Of a stretch of DNA of 7,442 nt, positions 1 through 6,627 are shown one piece after another (position 1 is the first letter of the stretch; every line of letters begins with the position of its first letter). The translations under genes and the position numbers were made by a program. Origin of the DNA: Robiginitomaculum sp. GTDB lineage: Bacteria > Pseudomonadota > Alphaproteobacteria > Caulobacterales > Maricaulaceae. The notes under the pieces were generated by a model. The model saw only the letters and a list, made by a program, of their open reading frames with translations. It had not been told where the DNA came from and searched no databases. The stretch lies in assembly GCA_016765255.1 (NCBI GenBank), contig JAESQI010000060.1, positions 1,858 through 9,299 on the forward strand, read 5' to 3'.

Positions 1-724
1 TTGCATGTCTGAGTGTCCAATAAATCTGGGCGCATTTTTCAAATACTTCCAACTTGTCAAAGGCACTCGAAAGTGTCTCGCCAGTTGCGAGGCAGCCGTG
101 CAAATGCCAAAGAACGAGGTGGTGATTTTTGACAAGCGCAGCAGAGGCAAGCCCTAGCTCTAGGGAGCCTGGGAGTTGATGGTCAACATAGCCTATTCCC
201 TCTGGCAAGATAAGGCGGGCTTCGCTTTGCAGGCTAAGGATTTTATCTGAGACTGCAGGCCCGCTTGTCAGTTCGTCAATATGGCAGAGGGCGATCAATT
301 TGGCGGGGTGGGTGTGCAAGATGGCTTTATCTTCGGGGCGGTGTTGTTCTAGAGCGTTGTGAATGGCGAGGTGGGCGGGGAGTTCACTGGTAGGATTGTT
401 GTTACCACCCACATATTGATAGGATTTTCCGTCATCGCTGATCCTAAACACCCCAATGTCTTGGGCGGGGTTGGTGCCAGTGTCTCTGGCCCGTGAACCT
501 GACGCGGTAAAGAGGAGGTATTTACCCGCAAGTTTGGGCACTGGTAATGGCAGCGGGAGCAGGTCGCCCATTTCCATTTTCTTTGACTTGATATGATCAG
601 TTCTATCTATTCGCACTGACATATTTCCGCCAGCTGCTTCGGACCAACCACGCAGAGCCAGCCAATGGGCGGCGGTTTTAAAATCTGAGAGTTCTGGAAA
701 ACTGTCCATAAAATTTCTTGTCAT
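1..724 (-). CDS. RhaD-like class II (zinc) aldolase, partial at its C-terminus
   Basis: Class II aldolase/adducin-family enzyme, cut by the left edge after 241 residues. It is expected to cleave a ketose-1-phosphate into dihydroxyacetone phosphate plus an aldehyde in the cytoplasm. Visible landmarks are GGNMSVR (32-38), TASGS (73-77), PTSELPAHL (111-119), HTHP (137-140) and HLHG (207-210). His137, His139 and His209 fit the zinc ligands, and Glu114 fits the catalytic acid/base. In E. coli rhamnulose-1-phosphate aldolase (274 aa) these are H141, H143, H212 and E117, so order and spacing match closely; about 30 residues should lie outside the window. The segment after LVLWHLHG (203-210), ending in a EKCAQIY motif, also resembles RhaD. 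ATG at 724 overlaps the upstream stop as ATGA, implying translational coupling; Met6 is a possible alternative start. No rhamnose isomerase or kinase lies nearby, so rhamnulose-1-phosphate need not be the substrate. The neighbouring sugar-1-phosphate isomerase is a more likely supplier. Family call is strong; substrate unknown. Confidence 0.88.
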   Translation of the reverse strand, partial: MTRNFMDSFPELSDFKTAAHWLALRGWSEAAGGNMSVRIDRTDHIKSKKMEMGDLLPLPLPVPKLAGKYLLFTASGSRARDTGTNPAQDIGVFRISDDGKSYQYVGGNNNPTSELPAHLAIHNALEQHRPEDKAILHTHPAKLIALCHIDELTSGPAVSDKILSLQSEARLILPEGIGYVDHQLPGSLELGLASAALVKNHHLVLWHLHGCLATGETLSSAFDKLEVFEKCAQIYWTLRHA

Positions 725-1770
725 TGTTCAAAACCGTCCTTTAAGTCATGTGGGCTTAAAACGCCGTTGCGGGTGATAATACCAGCGACAAGCTCTGGCG
801 GGGTAATGTCAAAAGCAGGGTAGAGTGCATTGATACGGTCCAAGCTTGTGTAACGGCCCATACACTGTCTAATCTCGCTGGGCGCACGATATTCAATCTC
901 AATACTGGCGCGGTCGGATTTGCTCGGGTCACACCCCCATGCAAAGGCATAATACGGAATATTGTGGTGGGCGGCACAAATGGCATTTTGAAACGTGCCC
1001 ACTTTATTGACCACATGCCCGTCCAGAGTAATCAGGTCGGCGGCGGTCATATATTTTTGAATTTTGCCTTCCGCCATTAGGGCAGACGGCATGCCGTCAG
1101 TGATCAGTTTTACCTCAATACCAATTTCGTCAAGGCTCGGCGCGGTGAGTTTTGCCCCTTGCAAAAATGGACGGGTTTCAGGCACGTAAACGCAGATATT
1201 CTTGCCTTGCGCCTTGGCAAATGCACATGTCAGGATGAAAGATGTTTCGGCGAAACACATGGTGAGTATGCCGTCGCCGTATTCTACAATTTCTGCCCCG
1301 TACCCAGCTCGCCGTGCATAGAGAGAATACATTTCATCTAAAATATCGTCAATGCGCAGTAAAATAGCTTGCGACGGATCACGTCCATCTTTGACAGCAA
1401 TTTTGGCATGACTTAAAACATCTTCTAGGCGGTAGCTAATCAAGGTATTGGTCGGGCGCGTTTGGATGAGCCTTGTTTTAGCTTGTTCAAGTTCGCCAAT
1501 AATATTTGCGCTGTTTTTGCGTAAATCAGCCAGCATGGCGAGCGCATGAACGGCCGCCACCCACGGCCCAACCCCTTGAGTGACCATGGTTTCAATGGCC
1601 ACTGCTACATCTTCGACGCAAGCGCATTCAACAAAAGATTTTTCAAACGGGTAGAGGGAACGATTGCCGATATAGACCTTGCCGTCATTGTAATGGGCAA
1701 TGTTTTGCCTGCGTAATATATGCGGCAATATGGCTTCGATTTCATCGAGGGAATAATTAAGCTTCGTCAT
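721..1770 (-). CDS. Divergent MtnA-like (eIF2B alpha/beta/delta family) sugar-1-phosphate isomerase
   Basis: A 349-residue cytoplasmic protein of the IF-2B fold. The nearest recognisable relative is S-methyl-5-thioribose-1-phosphate isomerase (MtnA), which converts an aldose-1-phosphate to a ketose-1-phosphate. Family landmarks are RPTNTL (105-110), ETRP (198-201), LQGAKLTA (203-210), NKVGT (255-259) and PAFDITPPELVAGIIT (318-333). The two MtnA catalytic residues appear kept: Cys172 in MCFAE, and Asp245 in TAAD, ten residues before the NK pair as in MtnA. It departs from MtnA in two conserved loops. The usual RGAPAI is QGVGPW (65-70), losing the arginine, and the usual CN(T/A)G is CFAE (172-175). 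Substrate specificity may therefore differ. The chosen ATG at 1770 has GGTAAG four bases upstream and overlaps the oxoprolinase gene by 14 bases. An in-frame ATG at 1806 would add 12 residues inside the conserved oxoprolinase C-terminus and looks less likely. The stop overlaps the aldolase start (ATGA). A regulatory eIF2B-like paralog is possible but less likely beside an aldolase. Confidence 0.83.
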   Translation of the reverse strand: MTKLNYSLDEIEAILPHILRRQNIAHYNDGKVYIGNRSLYPFEKSFVECACVEDVAVAIETMVTQGVGPWVAAVHALAMLADLRKNSANIIGELEQAKTRLIQTRPTNTLISYRLEDVLSHAKIAVKDGRDPSQAILLRIDDILDEMYSLYARRAGYGAEIVEYGDGILTMCFAETSFILTCAFAKAQGKNICVYVPETRPFLQGAKLTAPSLDEIGIEVKLITDGMPSALMAEGKIQKYMTAADLITLDGHVVNKVGTFQNAICAAHHNIPYYAFAWGCDPSKSDRASIEIEYRAPSEIRQCMGRYTSLDRINALYPAFDITPPELVAGIITRNGVLSPHDLKDGFEQ

Positions 1771-4700
1771 CAGGCTTACCGTATCCGCCGCCAGTGGGTG
1801 TTTCAATACAAATAGTGTCGCCTTTGGATAAATCTATACGGTCGCATCCTTTGAGTTGGATCATTGAGCCGTCAGTGCGAATGACTGTGTTTTTACCTAG
1901 TTTTCCAGCGCTCCCTCCGTGACTACCAAAGCAAGGCACACGGCGATTACCCGATAAGATAGCGCATTCCATGTCTTCAAGAAAAGTTAAAGTACGTTTA
2001 ACCCCGTCCCCAGAATTCCATTCCCCTTTGCCGCCAGAACCACGCATGATCTCGAAAGTTTTAACGCGAATTGGATAACGGGCTTCCAAAACTTCGGGGT
2101 CAGTGAGGTGGGAATTTGTCATATGGGTTTGCACGGCGGACGCGCCGTGAAAACCGGGGCCAGCGGGGGCACCAGAACAAATGGTTTCGTAATATTGGTA
2201 TGTGTCATTGCCAAAAGTTAGATTATTCATACTGGCTTGCGACGATCCTAAGACGCCAAGGGCACCAAACAGGGCATTGGTCACGGCTTGGCTTAACTCG
2301 ACATTCCCGGCAACTATGGCGGCGGGGTGGGCGGGTTTTAACATGCAGCCGTCTGGAACACGAATATCCAAAGGCCGCAAACAGCCAGCATTGAGCGGAA
2401 TATCAGAACCTACTAGACAGCGAAATACATAGAGAACAGCGGCGTGGGTAACCGCAATGGGTGCATTAAAATTATCGTCTCTTTGCGCGCTTGTGCCTGC
2501 AAAATCTATGACGGCGCTGCGAGTCTTTGTGTCGACGCATATGTCGACGCATATTTTGCTGCCCTGATCAATTTCAAGTATGAAAGAACAGTTTTTAAGA
2601 TTCGCGATAGCGCGGCGCACGCTCTCTTCGCCGTTATCTTGGCAAAACCCCATATAGGTGTGTACCATTTCCAATCCGTAAGCGTCACAAATTTGCAAAA
2701 GCTCTTTTGTGCCTCTGGCATTGGCAGCAATTTGGGCTTTTAGGTCGGCAATGTTTTGAGCGGGGTTGCGGGCAGGATATTTCGCGGTGCGTAATACCTG
2801 CTCTATTTCGCGGCCTAAAAATTGGCCACCTCTGACCAGATGCATGCAATCAATCACTACACCTTCTTCAATTATATTGGTCGCAAGCGGGGACATAGAT
2901 CCGGGGGCAATACCGCCAATATCGGCGTGATGGCCACGACTGGCTACATAAAATAGGATATCTTTTTCGTCTTGGGAAAAAACAGGCGTAATCACATTTA
3001 TGTCAGGCAGGTGCGTCCCCCCGTCGTAAGGGTTATTATGAACGAAACTATCGCCAGCTTGCATGGTCAGGCCAGAATTTATCAGGGCTCGTAAACTGGC
3101 ATCCATCGAGCCAATATGTACGGGCATATGGGGGGCATTGGCCACGAGGCCGCCGCTTGCGTCAAAAATTGCGCATGAAAAATCTAACCGCTCTTTGATA
3201 TTTACGGAACTGGCAGTGTTTTGTAAAACGGCCCCCATTTGTTCGGCCACGGACATAAATAAATTATTGAAAATTTCTAACCGTACTGGATCATGTACAG
3301 CTTTTGTCTTTGAGGATACGTCCTGTTTTAGTGCTGCCTTATGATGGGTTAAGTGCAAATCGCCGATTGGCGTCAGTTCGGCACGCCAATCAGGTTCGAT
3401 GATATTTGTCCCGCCTGCATCAAGAATGATAGCTGGCCCATCGACCTTTTGCCCTATTTTTAGATGCTCGCGCCGATAGACATTGACGTCGTGCCAGCCC
3501 CCTTGGGAGTAGAATCTTGTGGTTTGAGGTTTGGGGCTGGTGCGTGTTGGCGGTTGAGTTTCAATGCTCTCAATCTGTTCCCCGCCGCCGTATACTTCGA
3601 CGGATAGGCTATCAATAATGATGGTCGTGTCCACAGTGTTAAAGCTAAATCTTGCGAAATGTGCTTGCTCAAAATCGTGTTTTAAAGTGGGGCTCAACAA
3701 TATGGGCAACACACTATCTGAGCCAGCGTAGCGGACATAGGCGGTGATATTGTTTTGGATACTGTCTTCGGGGACACCTTGCTCGGTCAAATCTTGGCGG
3801 CCTTGGACAACGAACAAAGCCGCAGTTTTTTGTGCCTGCTTAATATCCGTAATCGGGAGGTTCACGGTTTTTCGGTAGTGTTTGGATATATGGGCCAGCC
3901 CCATTCCGAAGGCGGATAAAACGCCCGCATGTGGATGAATGAGAATCGAATTTATGCCAATTTTCTCCGCGACCTGACAGGCATGTTGCCCACCAGCCCC
4001 GCCAAAGCAGGCCAATGTATAGCCGTCTAAATCAATGCCGCGCTCTATAGAAATTTTCTTGATGGCGCGCACCATATGGTTAATGGCAATGGATAAAAAT
4101 CCTTCCGCAGTCTCTTCAACTGTTTTCCCGCTTGCCTTTGCTATCTTGTCAAAACCTTGACGGGACGCGTTGGCACCTAAGGGTTGGTCTTGGTTTGGGC
4201 CAAAAATAGCGGGGAAAAAATCTGGGTTTAATTTGCCTAGGGCGACGTTAATATCCGTGACGGTGAGGGGGCCGCCGCTTCGGTAACACATTGGCCCGGG
4301 CTTGGCCCCAGCGGAAGCAGGCCCGACTTGATAGCGCTCGCCGTCATAAGAGATAATAGAGCCGCCGCCTGCGGCAATGGTGTGAATTTCCAACATGGGC
4401 GCGCAAACTCGTACCCCAGCGATGCGGGTTTCGAAAGTGCGCTCATATTGGCCTGCATAATGGTAAACATCGGTCGATGTGCCGCCCATATCAAAACCAA
4501 TTATTTTGTCAAACCCTGCTTGCTTGGCGGTTTGAACGGCGCCGATAACCCCGCCAGCGGGGCCAGATAGAACGGCGTTACGCCCATGAAAAGACTGTGC
4601 GTGTGTTAGCCCGCCAGACGATTGCATGAATAAAACTTGCGGCGGCTGGCTTTGTTCATGCCCAAGCGCATTTGTGACCTTGTCGATATAATTTCTAAGG

Positions 4701-5368
4701 ATAGGCGACAGGTAAGCATCAACCACCGCCGTGTCGCCCCTAGAGACCATTTTGATCATGGGGCTTACTTCGTATGAGGTCGTGATTTGTGTATAGCCAA
4801 TTTCTCGGGCAATTGCGGCGACGATATTTTCGTGTTTAGGGTTTAAATATGCGTGTAATAATACAATGGCAATGGCGCTATAGCCTGCGTCAAAGCTTGC
4901 CTGTAAATCTTGCTGGATTTTTTGCGGATTAGGTGATATTATAGAGCGACCTTTTGCGTCCATACGCGCCTCTATTTCGATGATTTCCCCGTAAAGGGGC
5001 GCGGGCTTGATGATGTTGAGGGCAAAAATATCGTCTCTTGCCTGTGTCCCGATTTCCAAAACGTCGCGCAGACCAGAGGTGATAGCGAGAAGGGTTGGCT
5101 CGCCCTTGCGCTCTAATAAAGCATTGGTGGCAACGGTTGTCCCCATTTTCACACCGTGGATTTTTGATCCTTGTATGGGTGTATTTTTGGGTGTCCCTAA
5201 AAACTGCCTTATTCCCTCAAGGGCTGCGTCCGCGTAATTTTCAGGGTTTTCTGATAGTAATTTTTTCGTGTGCAATTGCCCATCTGGCGCCCGCCCGACA
5301 ATGTCGGTAAATGTCCCGCCCCGATCAATCCAGAACTGCCATTTTTTAGGTGCGTTACCGCTATGCAT
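1757..5368 (-). CDS. 5-oxoprolinase-type hydantoinase, fused HyuA+HyuB (ATP-hydrolysing)
   Basis: A 1203-residue cytoplasmic enzyme that carries both hydantoinase/oxoprolinase subunits in one chain, as in 5-oxoprolinases, which use ATP to open 5-oxo-L-proline to glutamate. Domain order is Hydant_A_N (about 10-200) with the phosphate-binding motif IDRGGTFTD (14-22), then Hydantoinase_A (about 210-505) with GFDMGGTSTD (291-300) and FGGAGGQH (455-462). A C-terminal A-subunit domain follows (about 510-670), then a linker and Hydantoinase_B (about 690-1195). The B part shows HNNPYDGGTHLPD (777-789), ASRGHHADIGG (809-819), MRGSGGKGEWNSGDG (1108-1122) and TGGGYGKP (1192-1199). Length is normal for bacterial fused oxoprolinases and no key motif is broken. 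The start lies only 3 nt after the phosphatase stop, and the end overlaps the isomerase gene by 14 bases, so it is the centre of the operon. The family also includes hydantoinases, caprolactamase and acetone/acetophenone carboxylase relatives. The one-chain layout and the N-terminal QFWIDRGGTFTDIV favour 5-oxoproline or a related lactam; the true substrate is unproven. Confidence 0.93.
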   Translation of the reverse strand: MHSGNAPKKWQFWIDRGGTFTDIVGRAPDGQLHTKKLLSENPENYADAALEGIRQFLGTPKNTPIQGSKIHGVKMGTTVATNALLERKGEPTLLAITSGLRDVLEIGTQARDDIFALNIIKPAPLYGEIIEIEARMDAKGRSIISPNPQKIQQDLQASFDAGYSAIAIVLLHAYLNPKHENIVAAIAREIGYTQITTSYEVSPMIKMVSRGDTAVVDAYLSPILRNYIDKVTNALGHEQSQPPQVLFMQSSGGLTHAQSFHGRNAVLSGPAGGVIGAVQTAKQAGFDKIIGFDMGGTSTDVYHYAGQYERTFETRIAGVRVCAPMLEIHTIAAGGGSIISYDGERYQVGPASAGAKPGPMCYRSGGPLTVTDINVALGKLNPDFFPAIFGPNQDQPLGANASRQGFDKIAKASGKTVEETAEGFLSIAINHMVRAIKKISIERGIDLDGYTLACFGGAGGQHACQVAEKIGINSILIHPHAGVLSAFGMGLAHISKHYRKTVNLPITDIKQAQKTAALFVVQGRQDLTEQGVPEDSIQNNITAYVRYAGSDSVLPILLSPTLKHDFEQAHFARFSFNTVDTTIIIDSLSVEVYGGGEQIESIETQPPTRTSPKPQTTRFYSQGGWHDVNVYRREHLKIGQKVDGPAIILDAGGTNIIEPDWRAELTPIGDLHLTHHKAALKQDVSSKTKAVHDPVRLEIFNNLFMSVAEQMGAVLQNTASSVNIKERLDFSCAIFDASGGLVANAPHMPVHIGSMDASLRALINSGLTMQAGDSFVHNNPYDGGTHLPDINVITPVFSQDEKDILFYVASRGHHADIGGIAPGSMSPLATNIIEEGVVIDCMHLVRGGQFLGREIEQVLRTAKYPARNPAQNIADLKAQIAANARGTKELLQICDAYGLEMVHTYMGFCQDNGEESVRRAIANLKNCSFILEIDQGSKICVDICVDTKTRSAVIDFAGTSAQRDDNFNAPIAVTHAAVLYVFRCLVGSDIPLNAGCLRPLDIRVPDGCMLKPAHPAAIVAGNVELSQAVTNALFGALGVLGSSQASMNNLTFGNDTYQYYETICSGAPAGPGFHGASAVQTHMTNSHLTDPEVLEARYPIRVKTFEIMRGSGGKGEWNSGDGVKRTLTFLEDMECAILSGNRRVPCFGSHGGSAGKLGKNTVIRTDGSMIQLKGCDRIDLSKGDTICIETPTGGGYGKPDDEA
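2531..2554. repeat. Perfect 12-base tandem duplication inside the oxoprolinase gene
   Basis: The 12-base unit GTCGACGCATAT occurs twice back to back (2531-2542 and 2543-2554). On the coding strand it encodes ICVD twice, at residues 939-946 of the oxoprolinase, in a beta-strand region of the Hydantoinase_B domain just before DFAGTS (955-960). The reading frame is unaffected. As far as I recall, family members have the same spacing between the preceding glycine and DF.GTS, so this need not be a length expansion. Confidence 0.7.
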
Positions 5369-5371
5369 GTT

Positions 5372-5989
5372 TTAGTTCTCGGCTTCTTCTTTGTACCGAA
5401 ACCCATAGCGGCTAAGCTTGGTGCGGACAGCGTATTTAGATTTTTCTACCTTAAGCATTTCCACCTTGTAGAGGCGGTCATATTCTAACTTTTCATAAAT
5501 TGACTTTTCACTTGCAACACCGCCGAGGGCGATGACGGTTTCTGCTGATGTATTGCTATGTCCGACAACGAGGTGGTGGACGCCACCTGCTATGGATTGC
5601 TGTTTAATTTTGTCAGCGAGGGCGTCTAAATTGCTCGGGTCGTAAATTTCGATTTCTAGACCCATGATTTTGGCCAAAGGCGCGCCTGTATTGCGGGTGC
5701 GGATATAATTAGAAGAATGGATGTGGCTGATATTTTTATCCCGTAACAACTCTGCCAATACATTGGCGCGGACACTACCTGTTTCTGACAATTTGGGGTC
5801 GCGGCCCACATCTGGCCCGGTTAATTTTTCGGCATGTCGCACAACATAGACAGTATTGACGGCATTTTTTGGTTTGGACGCGGACATAAATGTTTGGGCA
5901 AGAAAATACATGGCGGCAACAAGGCCCAAAAACATAATGGTTTTGCCAATTAACATTTTCATCAATGGGTTTGTAGCTTGCTTGCTCAT
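5372..5989 (-). CDS. Membrane-anchored histidine phosphatase (SixA/phosphoglycerate mutase-like)
   Basis: A 205-residue protein of the histidine phosphatase superfamily. It hydrolyses phosphate esters or phosphohistidine through a phospho-His intermediate. The nucleophile motif RHAEK is at 51-55 (His52), a supporting arginine lies in YIRTRNT (95-101, probably Arg97), and the second catalytic histidine is His144 in GHSNT. The short single-domain form recalls SixA-like proteins. Residues about 17-34 form one hydrophobic segment preceded by lysines (K3, K11, K16). That predicts a signal anchor with the catalytic domain outside the cytoplasmic membrane, in the periplasm. The start at 5989 is chosen because AAGGA lies 7 nt upstream and translation begins 13 nt after the padR-like stop. 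The reading frame is open further upstream to an ATG at 6133, but those 48 extra residues overlap the regulator gene and look non-coding. The next gene starts 3 nt after this stop. The substrate is unknown; a link to the phosphosugar steps encoded downstream is only a possibility. Confidence 0.87.
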   Translation of the reverse strand: MSKQATNPLMKMLIGKTIMFLGLVAAMYFLAQTFMSASKPKNAVNTVYVVRHAEKLTGPDVGRDPKLSETGSVRANVLAELLRDKNISHIHSSNYIRTRNTGAPLAKIMGLEIEIYDPSNLDALADKIKQQSIAGGVHHLVVGHSNTSAETVIALGGVASEKSIYEKLEYDRLYKVEMLKVEKSKYAVRTKLSRYGFRYKEEAEN

Positions 5990-5996
5990 TTGTGTT

Positions 5997-6001
5997 TCCT
6001 T
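5997..6001 (-). promoter_or_regulatory. Ribosome binding site deciding the phosphatase start
   Basis: Read on the minus strand this is AAGGA, followed by 7 nt and the ATG at 5989. It is the best Shine-Dalgarno match in the operon. It supports starting the phosphatase at 5989 rather than at the far-upstream in-frame ATG at 6133, and it lies in the 13-nt gap after the regulator's stop codon. Confidence 0.75.
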
Positions 6002-6002
6002 T

Positions 6003-6542
6003 TTAATCTTGCGTATCTTGTAGCATAACCAAAGCGTTTTCCAAGGATTGGATGACTTCGGTTTCGTTGCTAATACCCATGGTAAGGGCGATAAGTTTCC
6101 CGTGCTGGGAAGTTGATAAATTGTGCCCGTCATAAAACCGTTCCTTGATGCGGTGATAGACGTTTAATTTGCCCCGGTGTTGATCAATTCTCACCCCCAA
6201 TTGCTCGCTTAATGCGGGGATATCAACGGTTTCAAGGGCGTAGAATTTTACGAGGAGTTCGTCTTTAATCGAGGGCATTTTACACGGTTTTAATGACCAT
6301 TGCAATATGGTGTGTTCGCCCGCTTCTGTGATTGTATGCACAATGCGGTTGGGTTTTCCTCTTTGTTCCACTTCCGTGCTTTCCACCAAGTTTCTTTCGC
6401 GCAGGCGGGCCAGTTCACGGTAGACTTGTTGGTGGGATGCCCGCCAGAAAAGCCCGATACTGGCGTCAAAGGTTTTTGCCAGATCATAACCACTCATGGG
6501 GCGGTCTGTCAGGCAGACAAGAATTGCTTCGGCTAGGGCCAT
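6003..6542 (-). CDS. PadR-family transcriptional regulator
   Basis: A 179-residue DNA-binding protein and the first gene of the leftward operon. The N-terminal PadR winged helix-turn-helix spans about 3-80: SGYDLAK (17-23), the recognition region WRASHQQVYRELARL (33-47) and the wing RGKPNRIVHTITEAG (61-75). The C-terminal half (about 90-175), with ELLVKFYAL (95-103), matches the helical Vir_reg-type dimerisation and effector domain of the longer PadR class (175-190 aa). PadR proteins usually repress their own gene and neighbours and release DNA on binding a small, often aromatic or acyl, ligand. The ATG at 6542 is preceded by GATGGA-like purines; an ATG ten bases upstream is out of frame. It is transcribed divergently from the SDR gene. 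An inverted repeat in the shared intergenic region (6562-6579) is the likely binding site. The ligand cannot be told from sequence. Confidence 0.93.
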   Translation of the reverse strand: MALAEAILVCLTDRPMSGYDLAKTFDASIGLFWRASHQQVYRELARLRERNLVESTEVEQRGKPNRIVHTITEAGEHTILQWSLKPCKMPSIKDELLVKFYALETVDIPALSEQLGVRIDQHRGKLNVYHRIKERFYDGHNLSTSQHGKLIALTMGISNETEVIQSLENALVMLQDTQD

Positions 6543-6557
6543 AAATTTCCATCGACA

Positions 6558-6586
6558 TTGTTATGCAATTATGTGCATACTATAAA
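6558..6586 (+). promoter_or_regulatory. Putative sigma70-type promoter of the SDR gene
   Basis: A -35-like TTGTTA (6558-6563) and a -10-like TATAAA (6581-6586, five of six matches to TATAAT) are separated by exactly 17 bases. Transcription would start near 6592-6594, leaving a leader of about 35 nt before the ATG at 6628. The spacer contains the inverted repeat at 6562-6579, so a bound repressor would block RNA polymerase. A convincing minus-strand promoter for the regulator operon was not found; weak -10-like hexamers (CATAAT at 6574-6569, TATAGT at 6584-6579) overlap the same repeat but lack good -35 partners. Confidence 0.5.
6562..6579. promoter_or_regulatory. Inverted repeat, candidate PadR operator
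   Basis: TATGCA (6562-6567) and TGCATA (6574-6579) are perfect 6-base arms around a 6-base centre. This gives an ATGC-N8-GCAT layout close to the ATGT-N8-ACAT sites described for PadR-family proteins. It lies between the -35 and -10 of the SDR promoter and about 20 bases upstream of the regulator's own start codon, so one site could repress both directions. Assignment to this PadR protein is by position and shape, not by experiment. Confidence 0.55.
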
Positions 6587-6613
6587 AATAGAACTCCTAT
6601 CTACACTAAATAT

Positions 6614-6618
6614 AAGGG
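6614..6618 (+). promoter_or_regulatory. Ribosome binding site deciding the SDR start
   Basis: AAGGG lies 9 nt before the ATG at 6628 and only 3 nt before an in-frame ATG at 6622. The spacing favours 6628. The two choices differ by just two residues. Confidence 0.6.
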
Positions 6619-6627
6619 CAGATGCAA

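Noticed and set aside
349..531. 60-residue minus-strand open frame within the aldolase gene
   Set aside because: It is a frame-shifted shadow of the aldolase, whose own frame carries all the catalytic motifs.
1..724. Assigning the aldolase as true RhaD or as MtnB (methylthioribulose-1-phosphate dehydratase, same fold)
   Set aside because: The PTSELPAH and LVLWHLHG signature favours the RhaD-type aldolase over MtnB, but without rhamnose genes the specific symbol is not supported.
721..1770. Naming the isomerase mtnA
   Set aside because: Two normally invariant substrate loops are changed and no other methionine-salvage gene is present, so only a family-level call is justified.
1771..1806. Longer start of the isomerase at the ATG at 1806
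   Set aside because: The added 12 residues come from the shifted frame of the conserved oxoprolinase C-terminus. The start at 1770 has a ribosome-site-like GGTAAG and a normal short overlap.
2116..2743. Several plus-strand open frames of 76-99 residues opposite the oxoprolinase gene
   Set aside because: They are antisense to a well-conserved domain, match no recognisable family and lack ribosome sites, so they are shadows.
5990..6133. N-terminal extension of 48 residues in front of the phosphatase, starting at the ATG at 6133
   Set aside because: It lies inside the PadR gene in another frame, lacks a good ribosome site, and precedes the signal anchor with unrelated sequence. The ATG at 5989 has a strong Shine-Dalgarno site.
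6300..6544. Plus-strand open frames of 70-78 residues opposite the PadR gene
   Set aside because: They are antisense to the conserved winged-helix coding region with no family features.
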